A stretch of 64,000 nt of DNA, taken from contig JAFCIZ010000005.1 in NCBI GenBank assembly GCA_017871115.1, positions 4,643,501 through 4,707,500 on the forward strand, written 5' to 3'. Below are positions 38,201-51,099 of this stretch, one piece after another; the first letter of the stretch is position 1; every line of letters starts with the position of its first letter. Origin of the DNA: Cunninghamella blakesleeana. Taxonomy: Eukaryota; Mucoromycota; Mucoromycetes; Mucorales; Cunninghamellaceae. The translations under genes were made by a program, and so were the position numbers. The notes under the pieces were generated by a model, which saw only the letters and a program-made list of their open reading frames with translations, had not been told where the DNA came from and ran no database searches.

Positions 38201-38662
38201 ACCTATTTTTATTTTAAAATAGCAGTAATATATAACAATAATAAAAGTTAGCTATGCTATTAATGATAAAACTAGTTTTATCATTATTACCGTTCCATAG
38301 AGTAATACACCCACTAAATCTGACGCGCTGTTAAATATTCTATTGAGTAATACTGACTGAACACACTGAAAAGCTACTTTAACAGGAATATTACCAGCAT
38401 CGTCGAGGGATTTCATTTTTTCTGAACAATCGAGGACAAATAATATAGTGTCTCGAGAATCAAATTTATTCTATTAAATAAATAATATAAGAGTATATAT
38501 ATGTTAAAAAAAAAAAAGATAAATAAAAACAATACTATTTTCAGATTCTATTTTATTTTATTTTAAAAAAAAATAATATTTAAAAAAAAATACATCAAGT
38601 ACTGCTTGATCATCATCTTCCTCAACGAAAAAATAACTATTAAATGAGTCAATATTTGACAT
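35231..38662 (-). CDS. KU70: Ku70, DNA double-strand-break end-binding subunit
   Basis: Forms the Ku ring with Ku80 for non-homologous end joining and telomere protection. Sixteen exons: 38662-38594, 38470-38291, 38202-38009, 37932-37830, 37744-37661, 37545-37373, 37273-37171, 37082-36968, 36876-36788, 36710-36585, 36466-36355, 36242-36153, 36044-35944, 35795-35712, 35645-35562 and 35344-35231, total 606 residues. vWA-like N domain: TILFVLDCSEKM and GVLLYGT. Core: FSIPFMITPNLTIGIQGYKL, YEFGGEKVVFSKEEL, GPSRLVLFGFKP and MIALPYADDIRSIP. C-terminal arm, then a SAP-type helix pair (TITVLKQWLGSKAITPKGNKPQLIQQV). It is the most intron-dense gene of the window. Divergent from the 3-hydroxyisobutyrate dehydrogenase gene. 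Confidence 0.95.
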
Positions 38663-39482
38663 ATTTTATTTAATATCAATAACTATATATAGTTATAAAA
38701 AAAGAATGGTGAACAAAAGACAAAAAAAAATAAAAAACTGTATTTAATTTTTTTAAAAAAATAATTAAATTCCCGCCTCTTGTCCTTTTGGACTTTTTAA
38801 CTAATTTCCTTTTTGAGTAAAATCAACCATTAACATAAAACCATTCTTGAATTTATTTTTCTTTATTATATTTTCACAATTATTTATTTATTTATTTTTA
38901 AAAATAAAAATTAAAATTATATAAAATTTTATTTTATTTTATTTTATACTTTCATAACCAGCCCCAATTTTAAAAGGGTTGAAAAGTTTTATAAAGAGAT
39001 TCATGCACAAATTAAAACATTATTAATGGAAACAAATAATAATTTGATTATGTTTGTATTTCAATAGCTAAATAACATATCCATTGTTACATATAGGTTA
39101 GATTGAACAAGATTATCATAAATACCTCTTGTTTTTATTTTTCTATTAATATTATTATTGCTATAATTAATAAGTATATTCATTTTATTGTTATTTTTAT
39201 TTAACATTATAAAAACCATTATTTATTATAATTAATATTATTTTAATATTTATATATAGGATCAACAATGGCGAACAAAATAGCTTATTTTATAATTCAA
39301 ATAAGGCTTCAGTCATTTTGGGTCGCTGAGAAAAAAAAAAGATTCGCGTGAGAAAAAAAGATTGAAAAAATATATATCCCTTTTTTTTTTATTTCTTCCC
39401 TCTTTCCTTTTTTCTTTTTTTTTAAAAAAAAAAGTTTATTTTTATTATTTATAAGCATACTACATAATTATATATAACAAAG
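38663..39482. other. divergent intergenic region (Ku70 / HIBADH)
   Basis: Contains poly-A/T tracts and a T/C-rich leader at 39375-39425. Short ATG-initiated frames inside are not supported. Confidence 0.7.
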
Positions 39483-39556
39483 ATGTTGTCTACTTTTCGC
39501 CAATCACGTCTACTTAATCCTTTATATTATCAAGCAAGATGCTTATCTTCTTTAGG

Positions 39557-39588
<32 letters not shown>

Positions 39589-40961
39589 GAAAAAATAGAA
39601 CGCGTTATAGAATATTCTTTGGTCTCTTTTTTTTTTAAAAAAAAAAAAAACTATTATTTATTTATCACTATTGTTATTATTATTATTATTTAGCTGAAAA
39701 AGAACGTCAATCAGCTGTTGGTCTTATTGGTCTTGGACAAATGGTAATATATAAATAGAGAGTTATATAGATATATTGGAAAATATAGCAATTTATATAG
39801 AGTTACTTAGAAAGGGGTATATATATAAGGTTGCATAGTGACATATAGTAGTTTATTTTATAAATATATATATATATATATAATTACATTTACTATTTTA
39901 AAAAAAGTTATTCTAATACGGTATATATATTAAATAGGGACAAGGTATGGCAAAAAACTTGGCAGAAAAAAGTAAAGGTACAGTTATAGTTTATGATGTC
40001 AATGCGGCCTCCGTACAATCCATTGTTGAAAAATACCCACATGTTAAAGCAGCTAAATCAGCAGAAGAAGTAGCAGAAAAGGCATCTACAGTTGTAACCA
40101 TGTTACCAGCCTCAGCACATGTTGAACAAGTCTATAAAACCTTGGAAAAGGTAATTGAAAAAGATCATTTATTGATTGACTCCAGTACCATCGATGCCCA
40201 AGTTGCTCAACACGTTGCCTCAACCATTTTGTCCAAAAATGCTCTTGCTTTTGATGCTCCCGTAAGTGGTGGAACTGTTGGTGCTACCAATGGTACTTTA
40301 ACATTTATGGTAGGTGCACCTACCGAAGAAGCTTTTGAAAAAACTAAACCAGTTCTTTCCTTGATGGGTAAAAATGTTATTTATTGTGGTAAAAATGGCT
40401 CAGGGCAAATTGCAAAATTATGTAATAATATGCTATTGGGAATCTCTATGGTTGGTGTAGCTGAAACAATGTTATTGGGTGCAAAATTAGGCATGGATCC
40501 TCTTTTATTGGCTTCTATCATTAACAATTCTACTGGCCGTTGTTGGAGTTCTGAAATAAATAATCCTTACCCTGGTGTGGTCCCTACTGCTCCTTCTGGT
40601 CGTGGTTACCAAGGCGGATTTAGTAATAAATTAATGGCAAAAGATTTAGGCTTGGCTATGCAAGCAGCCCAAAATGCTAATACAAACCCCGCTCTGGGCA
40701 CTTCTGTGGCTCAACTATATGCTCTTTTATCTACCACAAAGGATTTTGAATCTTTAGATTTCTCAAGTGTCTATAAGGTAATTTATATATTCATCTATCT
40801 ATATATATATCTATATATCTATATATATAAAAGATATATAGAAAATGAAAAAGATCATCATTTATTAATTTCTTTATTTTTTTTTTTATAATTATTACAT
40901 TAATTGTTTTATTTTTATATAGTATCTTGCTGAAAAATCAAATACCACCGAAAAAAATTAA
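39483..40961 (+). CDS. 3-hydroxyisobutyrate dehydrogenase, mitochondrial
   Basis: NAD-dependent enzyme of valine catabolism, oxidising 3-hydroxyisobutyrate to methylmalonate semialdehyde. Exons 39483-39555, 39694-39743, 39938-40777 and 40923-40961 give 333 residues. The N-terminal ~22 residues (Arg/Ser/Leu-rich, no acids) look like a mitochondrial presequence. Rossmann motif VGLIGLGQMGQGMAKNL, substrate-binding DAPVSGGTVGATNGTLTFMVG, and the catalytic-lysine helix GSGQIAKLCNNMLL are all intact. The second exon (50 nt) and last exon (39 nt) are short. The other possibility, a related beta-hydroxyacid dehydrogenase, is less likely given the GRCWSSEINNPYPGV segment. Confidence 0.93.
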
Positions 40962-42003
40962 AATAAACCATTTATATAATAAAATATACATACTAGGTTT
41001 TTTTTTTCTAAAAAAAAAGAAAGCTTTTTAATCTCTACAAACAAAATAAAATAATATAAAATATAGAATTATCTTATCAACCAAGTTGCATAATATTGCA
41101 TCTTAATCCTATATTTACATTATCATATGATATTCGGTAAATGGAAGAGGGGAAAAAAAAGAAAGGATAAAGGATAATAGAAAAAAAAAAAAATGAAAAG
41201 AAAAGAAAAAAATAATAATATACGAACTAAAGAAAGAAAAAAGATTAAGAATCAAGATGGTGATTATGATAACAATGATAAATGGCGAATGATTACTTTC
41301 AAGATAAAAAAAATTTTTTATTTGTTATCCTTTTTTGAAAAGATTATTAAAGATCAATATTTATACTCAGTTGCTTTAATATTTATTTATTTTGATATAT
41401 CAGGAGTACCAAAAAAAAAATTATGACGTTCCCTAATATCTTAAAACATACAAAAATTATGTCCAACTTTAAAAAAGGATCAAAAAATTATTCTTTATTT
41501 ATTAATATTTGTTTTTTTTTGTTCTTTTCATATGAATGAATATAATAAAATATCTATAAGTAAACTATATATATGCTCTAGATAACATATTGCTTATTAT
41601 TATCTTTAAAAAAATATATAATAATAATAAAAAAAAATAAAAATAAAAAGATTATAATAATAATAATAAAATAAAACTATATACAAGATGTTAAAAAAAT
41701 AAGGGGAATACATAAAAAAGATTACAATACAAGGTTTTGATATGTTTTAGCATGGTGTTGATTTTTTTTGTTTTTTTTTTTTGTTTTTTTTTGGTTGGGG
41801 GTGTGTAAAAAGAGAAAAAGATTATCGGGAATTAGCGGCAATAGAAAATAATCATAATCATAATCATCAAGTTCTTTTTTTTTGGTGAGACAAGAAATTC
41901 AAATGACAAATAATAAAACATATTAAAAAAGAGTTTAAGTTGATTGGCACATGATTTGAACTGAATTGAAATGAATGATTATGTTGAAAATTATAATTAT
42001 TTT
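40962..42003. other. convergent intergenic region, no supported gene
   Basis: Homopolymer-rich spacer between two stop codons. A 77-codon frame at 41193-41426 has simple Lys/Asn composition and is not convincing. A G/T-rich patch lies at about 41790-41810. Confidence 0.65.
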
Positions 42004-43311
42004 TTAGAGAGGTATCAAATTAGTTGTAGTTGTTGACGATGATTGTTGCTGTTGTTGGTCATTAAGAGAAGAAGTACGCATCAACCATTTAAAGTATTCA
42101 TAAACACTCCAACTAATAGCAGCGCTTGGCATATGCGTTAATACTCTTGGTTTAAATCCTCTAAAGAATCCACTTATACCATAACGTTCTTTAATAATAG
42201 TAACTGCATCCATAAAACCATTAGCATTACGAATACGAGCATCATGACTTTGACCACGAGTTTGTAATAACGTTTTAACAACATCCAAAGGTGTTGTTAC
42301 AGAAGAAGCTACAGCACCAGCTAAACCACCAGCAATCATATGTGTTCGAGGATCATACCCACCGTTTGGATTAAAATATTGTCGAAAGAATTCATAAGTA
42401 GCAAATTGTACAGATTGAAATGGGACAGACATGGCTAAAGTGGTTGGTAAGGATATATAAAATGCAGTAATTCCTTCTTTTGCAAATACACTACGAGCAC
42501 ATTCTCTAACCGATCGATATGTTGAATCATTAAGTTGCATACGTTGTTTTATTACTATTATTGGTTATTAAATAAATATATAAATAAAAAGTAAAACATG
42601 AATAAAGGTTTGTGTGTGATTAATTTTTTTTTTCCTTCTTAAAAATCTGATAATTCTTTATTTAGATTCATTTATTTATTTATTTGTTTGTATTTCTTTT
42701 TTTTTTTTTTTTTTTTCCACTCCTTCCTCTCTCCCCGCCAACATCTCAACTTTTTTATTTATTTATTATTTTCTTGAACATCTTTTTCATCCTTTTTATT
42801 ATTTTATATCTTACTTACCATCGAAAGGATTCATTAAAGTATCATGAGCAAGAGTAGCTGTGGCACCAGCGGCAGCAGAAGCTAAAGGATGATGACCTTG
42901 TTGACTAGCACCATATACATCTTTACAGTATTCATAGGTAGCAAAATGTAAAGCATGAGCAGGTCCAGCACCTAACACTACTGAATTTACCCCACGCCAA
43001 AGATTACGAGAAGTGACTCTAAATTGATCATTAATAGCTATAGTAGGAGCAGCAGAAGATGTTGATGCTGTTTGAATAACTTGCATCCGTGTCTAGAAAC
43101 ACAAATAAATATAAATATACGATAATTATTAATATTGTTATTATACATATTATAATAAAATAACATAACTTTTTTTAATTCTACTCACCTTAATACTATC
43201 TACAGGATACATAGCACAATGTTCAGCAATACCAGCTAAAGCACCAGCTAAAGCATTTTGCGACATTGTTGAGTTTTCTCCAAGAGATTCATAATCATAT
43301 TCTTCAGTCAT
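42004..43311 (-). CDS. mitoferrin-type mitochondrial carrier (iron importer)
   Basis: Inner-membrane carrier delivering iron to the matrix for haem and Fe-S cluster synthesis. Exons 43311-43189, 43092-42819 and 42554-42004 give 315 residues. Three carrier repeats with signatures PVDSIKTRMQ, PFDVIKQRMQ and PLDVVKTLLQ, and family traits such as NALAGALAGIAEHCAMYP, GAGPAHALHFATYE and VPFQSVQFATYEF. The His and Met residues typical of Mrs3/4 and mitoferrin transport helices are present (GPAHALHF, MNPFD). A Gln/Ser/Thr-rich tail closes the protein. The upstream region carries iron-regulatory type sites listed separately. Confidence 0.92.
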
Positions 43312-43561
43312 TATATTATATATTTATAAATATATTTATTAATCTATTATTACAAATAAGAAGAGGAGAGGGGTTATATAAAAATATAAATATAATGAAA
43401 TAAAATATAAGAAAGTTTAAAAAAAAAAAAGGTAATAAAGAGAAGAAAAGAAAAAAAAAAAGAGAGAGATTAAAAAAATTGAATTCAAATAAATAAAAAA
43501 AATTAGGGAGAATTGTCTGGGGGATTAAAATAAAGGTTTGTCATACTTTAAATTGAAAGGG

Positions 43562-43583
43562 CCAATCAAATTACATCTGATAA
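43562..43583. promoter_or_regulatory. CCAAT-N12-GAT composite overlapping ATCTGATAA
   Basis: CCAAT at 43562-43566, exactly 12 bases, then GAT at 43579-43581 inside ATCTGATAA (43575-43583). This fits the published CBC/HapX spacing (CSAAT-N12-RWT) and the iron-GATA repressor consensus ATCWGATAA. Located about 260 bp before the mitoferrin ATG. Functional role is inference. Confidence 0.6.
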
Positions 43584-43602
43584 ACAGTGATGAGACTTCC
43601 CG

Positions 43603-43617
43603 ATTGGCTAAGATAAG
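43603..43617. promoter_or_regulatory. inverted CCAAT box (ATTGG) next to GATAAG
   Basis: ATTGG at 43603-43607 and GATAAG at 43612-43617, between the two ATCTGATAA sites. Confidence 0.45.
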
Positions 43618-43656
43618 TTTCATCAGCACGGAGTTACTTAATTAACTAAATTCAAA

Positions 43657-43665
43657 ATCTGATAA
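43657..43665. promoter_or_regulatory. second ATCTGATAA GATA-factor site
   Basis: Exact ATCWGATAA match, 74 bp from the 3' end of the first one and in the same orientation. Confidence 0.5.
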
Positions 43666-43928
43666 CAATTTTGTGCTTCACTTCCTTTTTTTTTTTCCTT
43701 TAAAAAAATATATGTCACCCACTATAAAAAAACCTTTTTTCTTTTCAACCCTTTTTTTTTATATTTTTGAATAAAAAATTAAAGTGATATAAAATTAAAA
43801 TAAATTAAATAGTTTGAATAAAATAATAATAAATATAATAATATAAAAAAATAAAATAAAATAAATGTTCTTGTTTACTTCGGTAAATTTATAACCGATA
43901 AAAAAAGCCACATTTCATTTAATAGTAT

Positions 43929-45477
43929 TTATAATTTTTGTTTATAAAAGTGATCATTTGGGTAAGAAGTGGAGACAATAGTAGGTGAAGTCGTGGTTGG
44001 TGAATAAATAACTTTTTCATTTGTATATAAAACTTGATCATCATTATTATTATTAATGGAAGAAACCATTTCTTGATGAGAAAATTGAGTAATTCTCATA
44101 TCTTCTTCATCATATTCTATATCTTCATCACCTTCATTATCATTTGTATTTCGTCCATATTTCAGTTGTTTTATGATCAGATAAGACGCCAGGTACCCTA
44201 AATAAAAAAATAAATAAATAATAAATAATGAAAAAAATATAAAAAATATTACAAATAATTTCTTTATTAAGAAACATTTATTTATCAAACATCAATATTT
44301 TATTTCCACTCCTCCCCGCTTTTAATCCTTTTTTTTTTTTTTCCTCCCCCCATAAAATAAATAAAAATGAAAAATTAAACTTACAGTCAATGGTATATAA
44401 AATTGGTGTACTTCCACCTATAATACGATAAAACATACAAATCCCAGTTACTATATTTGAAATACATGCCCCGAAACTAATTCCCATATTAAAAAAAAAA
44501 AAATAAGAGTTGAGATTCATTTTGACAAAAGTTTATTTTTTTAAAAAGTGATTGATTGATTGATTGATGATCGATTCATCTTTATTTTTTCATTTTATTT
44601 TTTGCTTTATATACCAATAAATTAAACCTTCTTTAATTAATGTTTTTTGAATACTTGAACCCAAGACACGATAATGGCGATAAATAACAAGCAAAAAACA
44701 ACCAGATAAAAACGTATTTGAAAAAAAATCTAAAACAGCTTTCACTATAACAATATAATCAGCTGAAATAAATAAGAATAAAAAAATAAGAATAAATGTT
44801 TAATGAAAAAAATAATTTGCATCACATGAATGGAGAGCTTTTTTATACAATGTGATGACATTACGATAAATGGTTGCACAGACACCTTCCAAATAAAACG
44901 TTTCTGATTTACCAACCGTAATATTTAATGCAATAAAAGATAATATACCAATCAATGGGGTTATACCAATATATAAAATGATTTTGGATCGATTGTTGCC
45001 TAAATATGCTTTCCATAATAAAATAAACTGTAATGAAATGTCACCTAAATTCACTCCTATGACGGAAAAGAGTAACCTCTTTTTAAGAAAATAATGTATA
45101 TGTACAGTACATAAAACAATCATCATTTAAATTTTTTAAAAAAAATAAAACAATCATCATTTAAATTTTTTAAAAAAAATAAACTAGTAATTATTATATT
45201 TTTTAAAACAAAACTTTATTCTACTTACAAAAGTACAATCTATTGGCATTAAAGAAGTTAATAAAGTAACAATGGTAACTGCAATACCAAGAATAGTTTG
45301 TGAAAAAACCAACCCGAAAATCGCTTTACGAGCTTTATAAAATAACCACCCACTTTCAAAAGCTTGCCATATAAAACAACTTAGACCTATACTCACAAAC
45401 ATAATAGAAAAATTCATTTCTAACATAGTTTCTGTAAAAGGTTCATGAATACTTTTTTTTTTATCCATTGAATCCAT
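43929..45477 (-). CDS. orphan seven-transmembrane protein
   Basis: Exons 45477-45229, 45078-44826, 44762-44615, 44476-44385 and 44197-43929 give 253 residues. Seven hydrophobic segments can be placed, for example IMFVSIGLSCFIWQAF, IFGLVFSQTILGIAVTIVTL, VIGVNLGDISLQFILLW, IILYIGITPLIGILSFIAL and FGACISNIVTGICMF. The acidic/Ser/Thr-rich C-terminal tail of ~70 residues would be cytosolic with an outside N-terminus, as in GPCR-like receptors. I recognise no specific receptor family. Exon 4 uses the acceptor GGAATTAG just before TTTCGGGG; other acceptors nearby are absent. The function, sensor versus transporter-like, is open. Confidence 0.75.
45113..45180. repeat. 34-bp perfect tandem duplication in intron 1 of the 7-TM gene
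   Basis: Two adjacent identical 34-bp units (45113-45146, 45147-45180), each with CAATCATCATTTAAA. Confidence 0.93.
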
Positions 45478-46709
45478 GATTATATATATAAATAGAATAT
45501 AATAATGATAATAATAACAAATACAGATGAAAATAATAGTAGTAAAAATAATAAAAAAGAGAGAAAGAGAGAAAAAAAAAAAATGACAACGACAATGATG
45601 CATAATAATATTGCTGAGGTTATATTATGAATTTTTATTGGCTGAAACCGTCAATGGGTTATAGTTAAGGAGCATTGTAAAAGAATGAGATATTGCCCTT
45701 CTATTCAGCAAATAAAGCAAATTTATTGGTTAATCATGATTGCTTTTTTTTTTTTAATTGTTCTTTTCTTTCTCTTTCCCTTTCTCTTCCTCTTTTTAAA
45801 TTTTTAATTTTTTAATCTTAAAAAATATTATAATAATGAAAACCACACCTTTTTTTTTTTCGATTGTATATGTCTAAGAGTATTATAATGTGATTATCTA
45901 ATAACGTTTTATTTTCAGTGTATATTTATTCACAGTTAAAAGTAACCATATAATAATTATTGTTTTATTTTGTGTTTCGCCCGTGTAACAGCTCGTTTTT
46001 TTTTTCCTATTTATATAATAGTCATAGTTTTATTAAAAATATTTTTATATTATTAAAAAAATAAAAATATAAACTGGGATACAAAAAAGAATTAAAAAGT
46101 AATAACAATATATCTTTTATTATTCATGGCAATTGTTATTCTTTTTTAAATATTAACAGTTTATATTTATAATAGTCAAATAAAATATACAGATATATCT
46201 GTATAATCTATATTAAAATAATATAAATATATGTAACTATCGAGGAACATATGTACGTTCCTCGACGTGATATTCTTTTTTGGTCTCACAATGATTTTTG
46301 AATTTCAAATTCCGAAATATTTTTTTTCGATAAACTCCTTTGCTCATTTTTTTTCTTTTTCTCTCTTCTTTCTCTATTTTTCATTCTCCCCTATATATAT
46401 TTATATATATATAGAATTTTTAAACTGTTTTTTCGATTTTCTTCTTTTTTTTTATAAATTTTAAATCATCTCTTAGTTTATAATAATTCTGTAAGATAAT
46501 AAATATATATTTATATCTCCATCTTTTTTTTCATTTATTGGATGAATAAAATATTATATTTTTTTATTTAAAAAATACCAAGACAAACAACATATCTAAA
46601 TATATAAATATCTATATAAATATCTCAACTAAACTGTGCCTTTTTTTTTTTTCATCATATTTTTATATGAATGTATTTTTTTTTTATTAACTTAGAATTC
46701 TTTTAAACC
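45478..46709. other. long divergent intergenic region (7-TM gene / CDC42)
   Basis: AT-rich region with a T/C-rich block at 45745-45800 and a second at 46340-46390. A GC-rich palindrome stands out at 46241-46264. No gene supported; a 65-codon frame at 46267 is low complexity. Confidence 0.7.
46241..46264. promoter_or_regulatory. 24-bp palindrome CGAGGAAC-N8-GTTCCTCG
   Basis: Perfect 8-bp arms at 46241-46248 and 46257-46264 around ATATGTAC. Strikingly GC-rich in an AT-rich spacer, 446 bp before the CDC42 start. Could be a dimeric factor site or a hairpin; function unknown. Confidence 0.5.
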
Positions 46710-48183
<1,474 letters not shown>

Positions 48184-48794
48184 ATTCGGTAATTATATAA
48201 CTTCGTGTGCTTGTGCGTGTTCATTTCTTTTCCTCTCTTTTTACATTATAATATTATTATTATTATTTTATTATTATTTTTATTATTATTACGTATTATT
48301 ACAATTTCCCTTTTCTTTTTTTTTTTTTAATCATTTTCTTTTTATATTATTATGTCTTTCTATAACGCTTGTCAACTACAATCTTTTTTTTGTCACCCTC
48401 TCAATTGTTTTTTTAGCCTGATTATACTTCATTTTTATTATTATTAAAAATTGATTCCAGCATGAAGTTTATAATATTTTTTTATTACAATTATAAACCT
48501 TATTTTATAATATACTTGGTCCCTTGTTTTAGATCGGATTAAAATAAAATAAAAAAAAATGAAATGAAATGATATAATAAAATGTTAATGTATTTTTATT
48601 TGAGTCAGTAAGTAATAATGAATCATAACTAGAAATTTTATTCTATAATATACACTTTTTTCTTTATATTGATCTGATTTGATTTGATCAAAATAAAATA
48701 TAATAAAATAAAACGATACTAATACATTTATATAAATATATATTCATTTATTTATTTATGTTAATAACAATAAATCATAATCATAAACATATTT
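48184..48794. other. convergent intergenic region, no gene seen
   Basis: Between the CDC42 and phosphatase stop codons; (ATT)n-like runs and poly-T. Nothing recognised. Confidence 0.7.
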
Positions 48795-50224
48795 TTATAA
48801 AAAGTAGTTTCCTCCTGCCGGTCCAGCCGAATATGAAGTATTACCTTGAAACTCATTTTCCATAAATATTTTAAAATCTGATTCAATAACATTAGGTCTT
48901 TCGTCTGATATATTAAGTATAGCTGCCTTATTTCCACATCGATAACAATAATTAGGTGCCGACCATAATGTTACTAGATTTTTATTGGGGAATGGAAAAT
49001 TATAACCTTCATCCACTAGTTGATGGCTTCTTACAATCAAACCTACCCCATTGTTATGACAAAACTAAATAAATAGAGGTAAAAAAAAAAAATGAAAAAA
49101 TGAAGGTAAAAGTTATGATTAATAAGATTATTTTATTTTAATTTTAGTATAACCATATTAACTTTGATTTATTATTATTATTAATACTTACTGCATCTGT
49201 TGGTAAATGACCAAAGAGAAAACCACCACCACGAGGACTAATGGCCCAAGATTCTACTTGAGATTCAGGATCAGACCACAATAAATCTATATATATAATA
49301 GATGAATGAGTGAACATTAAACAAAATTGTCTTTTTATTATTATTCTCATTTATTACCGCATGTCCCACCAGTTTGAGGTAATTCTTGCATTCGAAATAT
49401 GGTTCTATAAAGTAGTTTTTTTTAAAAAAAAAGAAAGTATATCTTTAGCTTCAATAAAACAATATGTACATATATTTCCTCTTTTTTTTTTTGTTTTTGT
49501 TTTGTTTTGTTTTTTTTTTGTTTTTTGAATCTTAAAAATAATAACCATAATAATAATTTTACCTTATTGAGTCAATAGAAGGTAATTCAGGAGAAAGACC
49601 ACCATGAACACAAAATACTGAGCCATCAATTATCTGTTATATAATGCAATATGTACATATATATATAGTTAATAAACAAATGCATCAAGTGTCAAAATAG
49701 CAATGCATCATCATCATCATCATTTTATTTCCTGTCAACTTACAGCAGCCAATGGTAAATAATCAAATACTGTGCAACACCATTCCCAAACTTTTGAACT
49801 TTGATACTTCGTTAAACATTCATCTAATTGTGTAATAATAATAAAAGTATCACATTAAATGTTATATTTATTTTTATTTTTTTTAATATATATATAAGAA
49901 TATTATTTTATTACCATAAAATCCATATACTCTAGTAACTTGGCGTGATTCATGATTTCCTCTTATTAAAGTAATTCGATCAGGGTATCTAAGCATTTTT
50001 TAAAATAAAAATAAATAAATTAAATTAATAAATTAATCCAATAGCCATATATCTAGGCAGTTATTTTTTTATATTTTTATATTGATAACATACTTGACTT
50101 TTAATAAAAGCAGTAAAGTGAGTGTCTCTAAGGAATAACGACCTCTATCTACAAAATCACCCTAGAGTTAAACAAATAGTTATATATAAATATATATTTA
50201 AAAAAATTAAAAGCCTCGATATTT

Positions 50225-50255
<31 letters not shown>

Positions 50256-50683
50256 GTGTTGTTTATTTATAGTTCCCCTTTTTTATATATAAGTTCTTTA
50301 AATATATCCTGTAAGACTTACCATAAATATATAAGAAGTATTTGGGATATCGCCTCCAACTTCAAATAGTTTTAATAAGTCATAAAATTGGCCATGAATA
50401 TCACCACATAAAGTAACTGGAGAATGTACAGGTACAACAGTTGATTCTTCGGCCAATATTTCTTTTAACTAGTATATATAAAGCAGTGGTTGGTGGATAA
50501 TAGAAAAAATAATATATTTATTAAAGGTTTCATAAAAAAGTATTTCTTTTACATTAAATGGTGATAATAAAGACGTAAATATATAAAAATATACATTACC
50601 TTATTACATAATTGTCGCATATCATTTTCAGGAAGATATTTACAATCCTTTATAGATTCGATGCAAGCATCAATATCCATCAT
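48795..50683 (-). CDS. PP2A-family Ser/Thr phosphatase catalytic subunit (PP4/PP6/Ppg1 group)
   Basis: Metal-dependent phosphatase. Nine exons: 50683-50600, 50468-50322, 50161-50094, 49988-49915, 49823-49744, 49633-49563, 49404-49358, 49286-49192 and 49064-48795, giving 311 residues. Catalytic signatures intact: [68 protein letters not shown] and [12 protein letters not shown]. The chain ends YFL, the PP2A-family carboxymethylation tail. The N-terminus ([13 protein letters not shown]) resembles PP6/Sit4. The loop after GDFVDRG has Arg where Tyr is usual, and the C-terminal region matches no subgroup well. Two in-frame ATGs start the gene; I chose the first. Confidence 0.9.
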
Positions 50684-51099
50684 GAAGGTTTAGTAATATA
50701 GAATATTGAATAAAAAGAAAAAGAAAAAAAAAAAAAGAAAGAACTGAAACAGGGGAAAGATAAAAAATAAAATGGTCGTGTTTTATAAAGATAAAATGAA
50801 TATAAAAAAATAATGATAATAATAAAGATAATGAAAGAATTACTCTTTAACTATCTTTATCTTGTATTATTATTATTATTATTAATAATATGGTAAGGTA
50901 AATAAATAAAAAGAGTCCAAAAAAAAAGGTGAATGAAGGAAAAAAGACAAAATTTTTATTTATTAAAAAAAATGCTTTATATTTATTTTTAAAAGTCCGT
51001 CTTTTCAAAAATTATAAATTTTTTTACTTCGGCACCATTTTATTATTTCTTTTTTTCTATTCTCTACACTTTTTTTTAGTGTGTGTGTATTATAATAAT
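50684..51099. other. divergent intergenic region (phosphatase / EFL1)
   Basis: A/T-rich. An open frame runs into the EFL1 start from 50929 but has leader-like composition (Lys, Phe, Leu) and is taken as non-coding. Confidence 0.65.

Larger units (their letters stand above)
43312..43928. other. mitoferrin upstream region / 7-TM gene 3' flank
   Basis: The only gene starting here is mitoferrin. Besides A-rich leader sequence it holds a cluster of CCAAT and GATA sites between 43560 and 43670. Confidence 0.75.

Noticed and set aside
39275..39330. Short ATG frame in the Ku70/HIBADH divergent region
   Set aside because: Ends after a few codons and shows no similarity to anything recognised; likely promoter sequence.
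41193..41426. 77-codon frame downstream of the HIBADH gene
   Set aside because: Starts in an A-homopolymer, Lys/Asn composition only, no conserved features.
50881..50925. Possible small gene between phosphatase and EFL1
   Set aside because: No splice or coding support; simple repeats only.
50929..51099. Open frame continuous with EFL1, adding an N-terminal extension
   Set aside because: The translated leader is Lys/Phe/Leu low complexity and the family N-terminus begins at ATG 51100.
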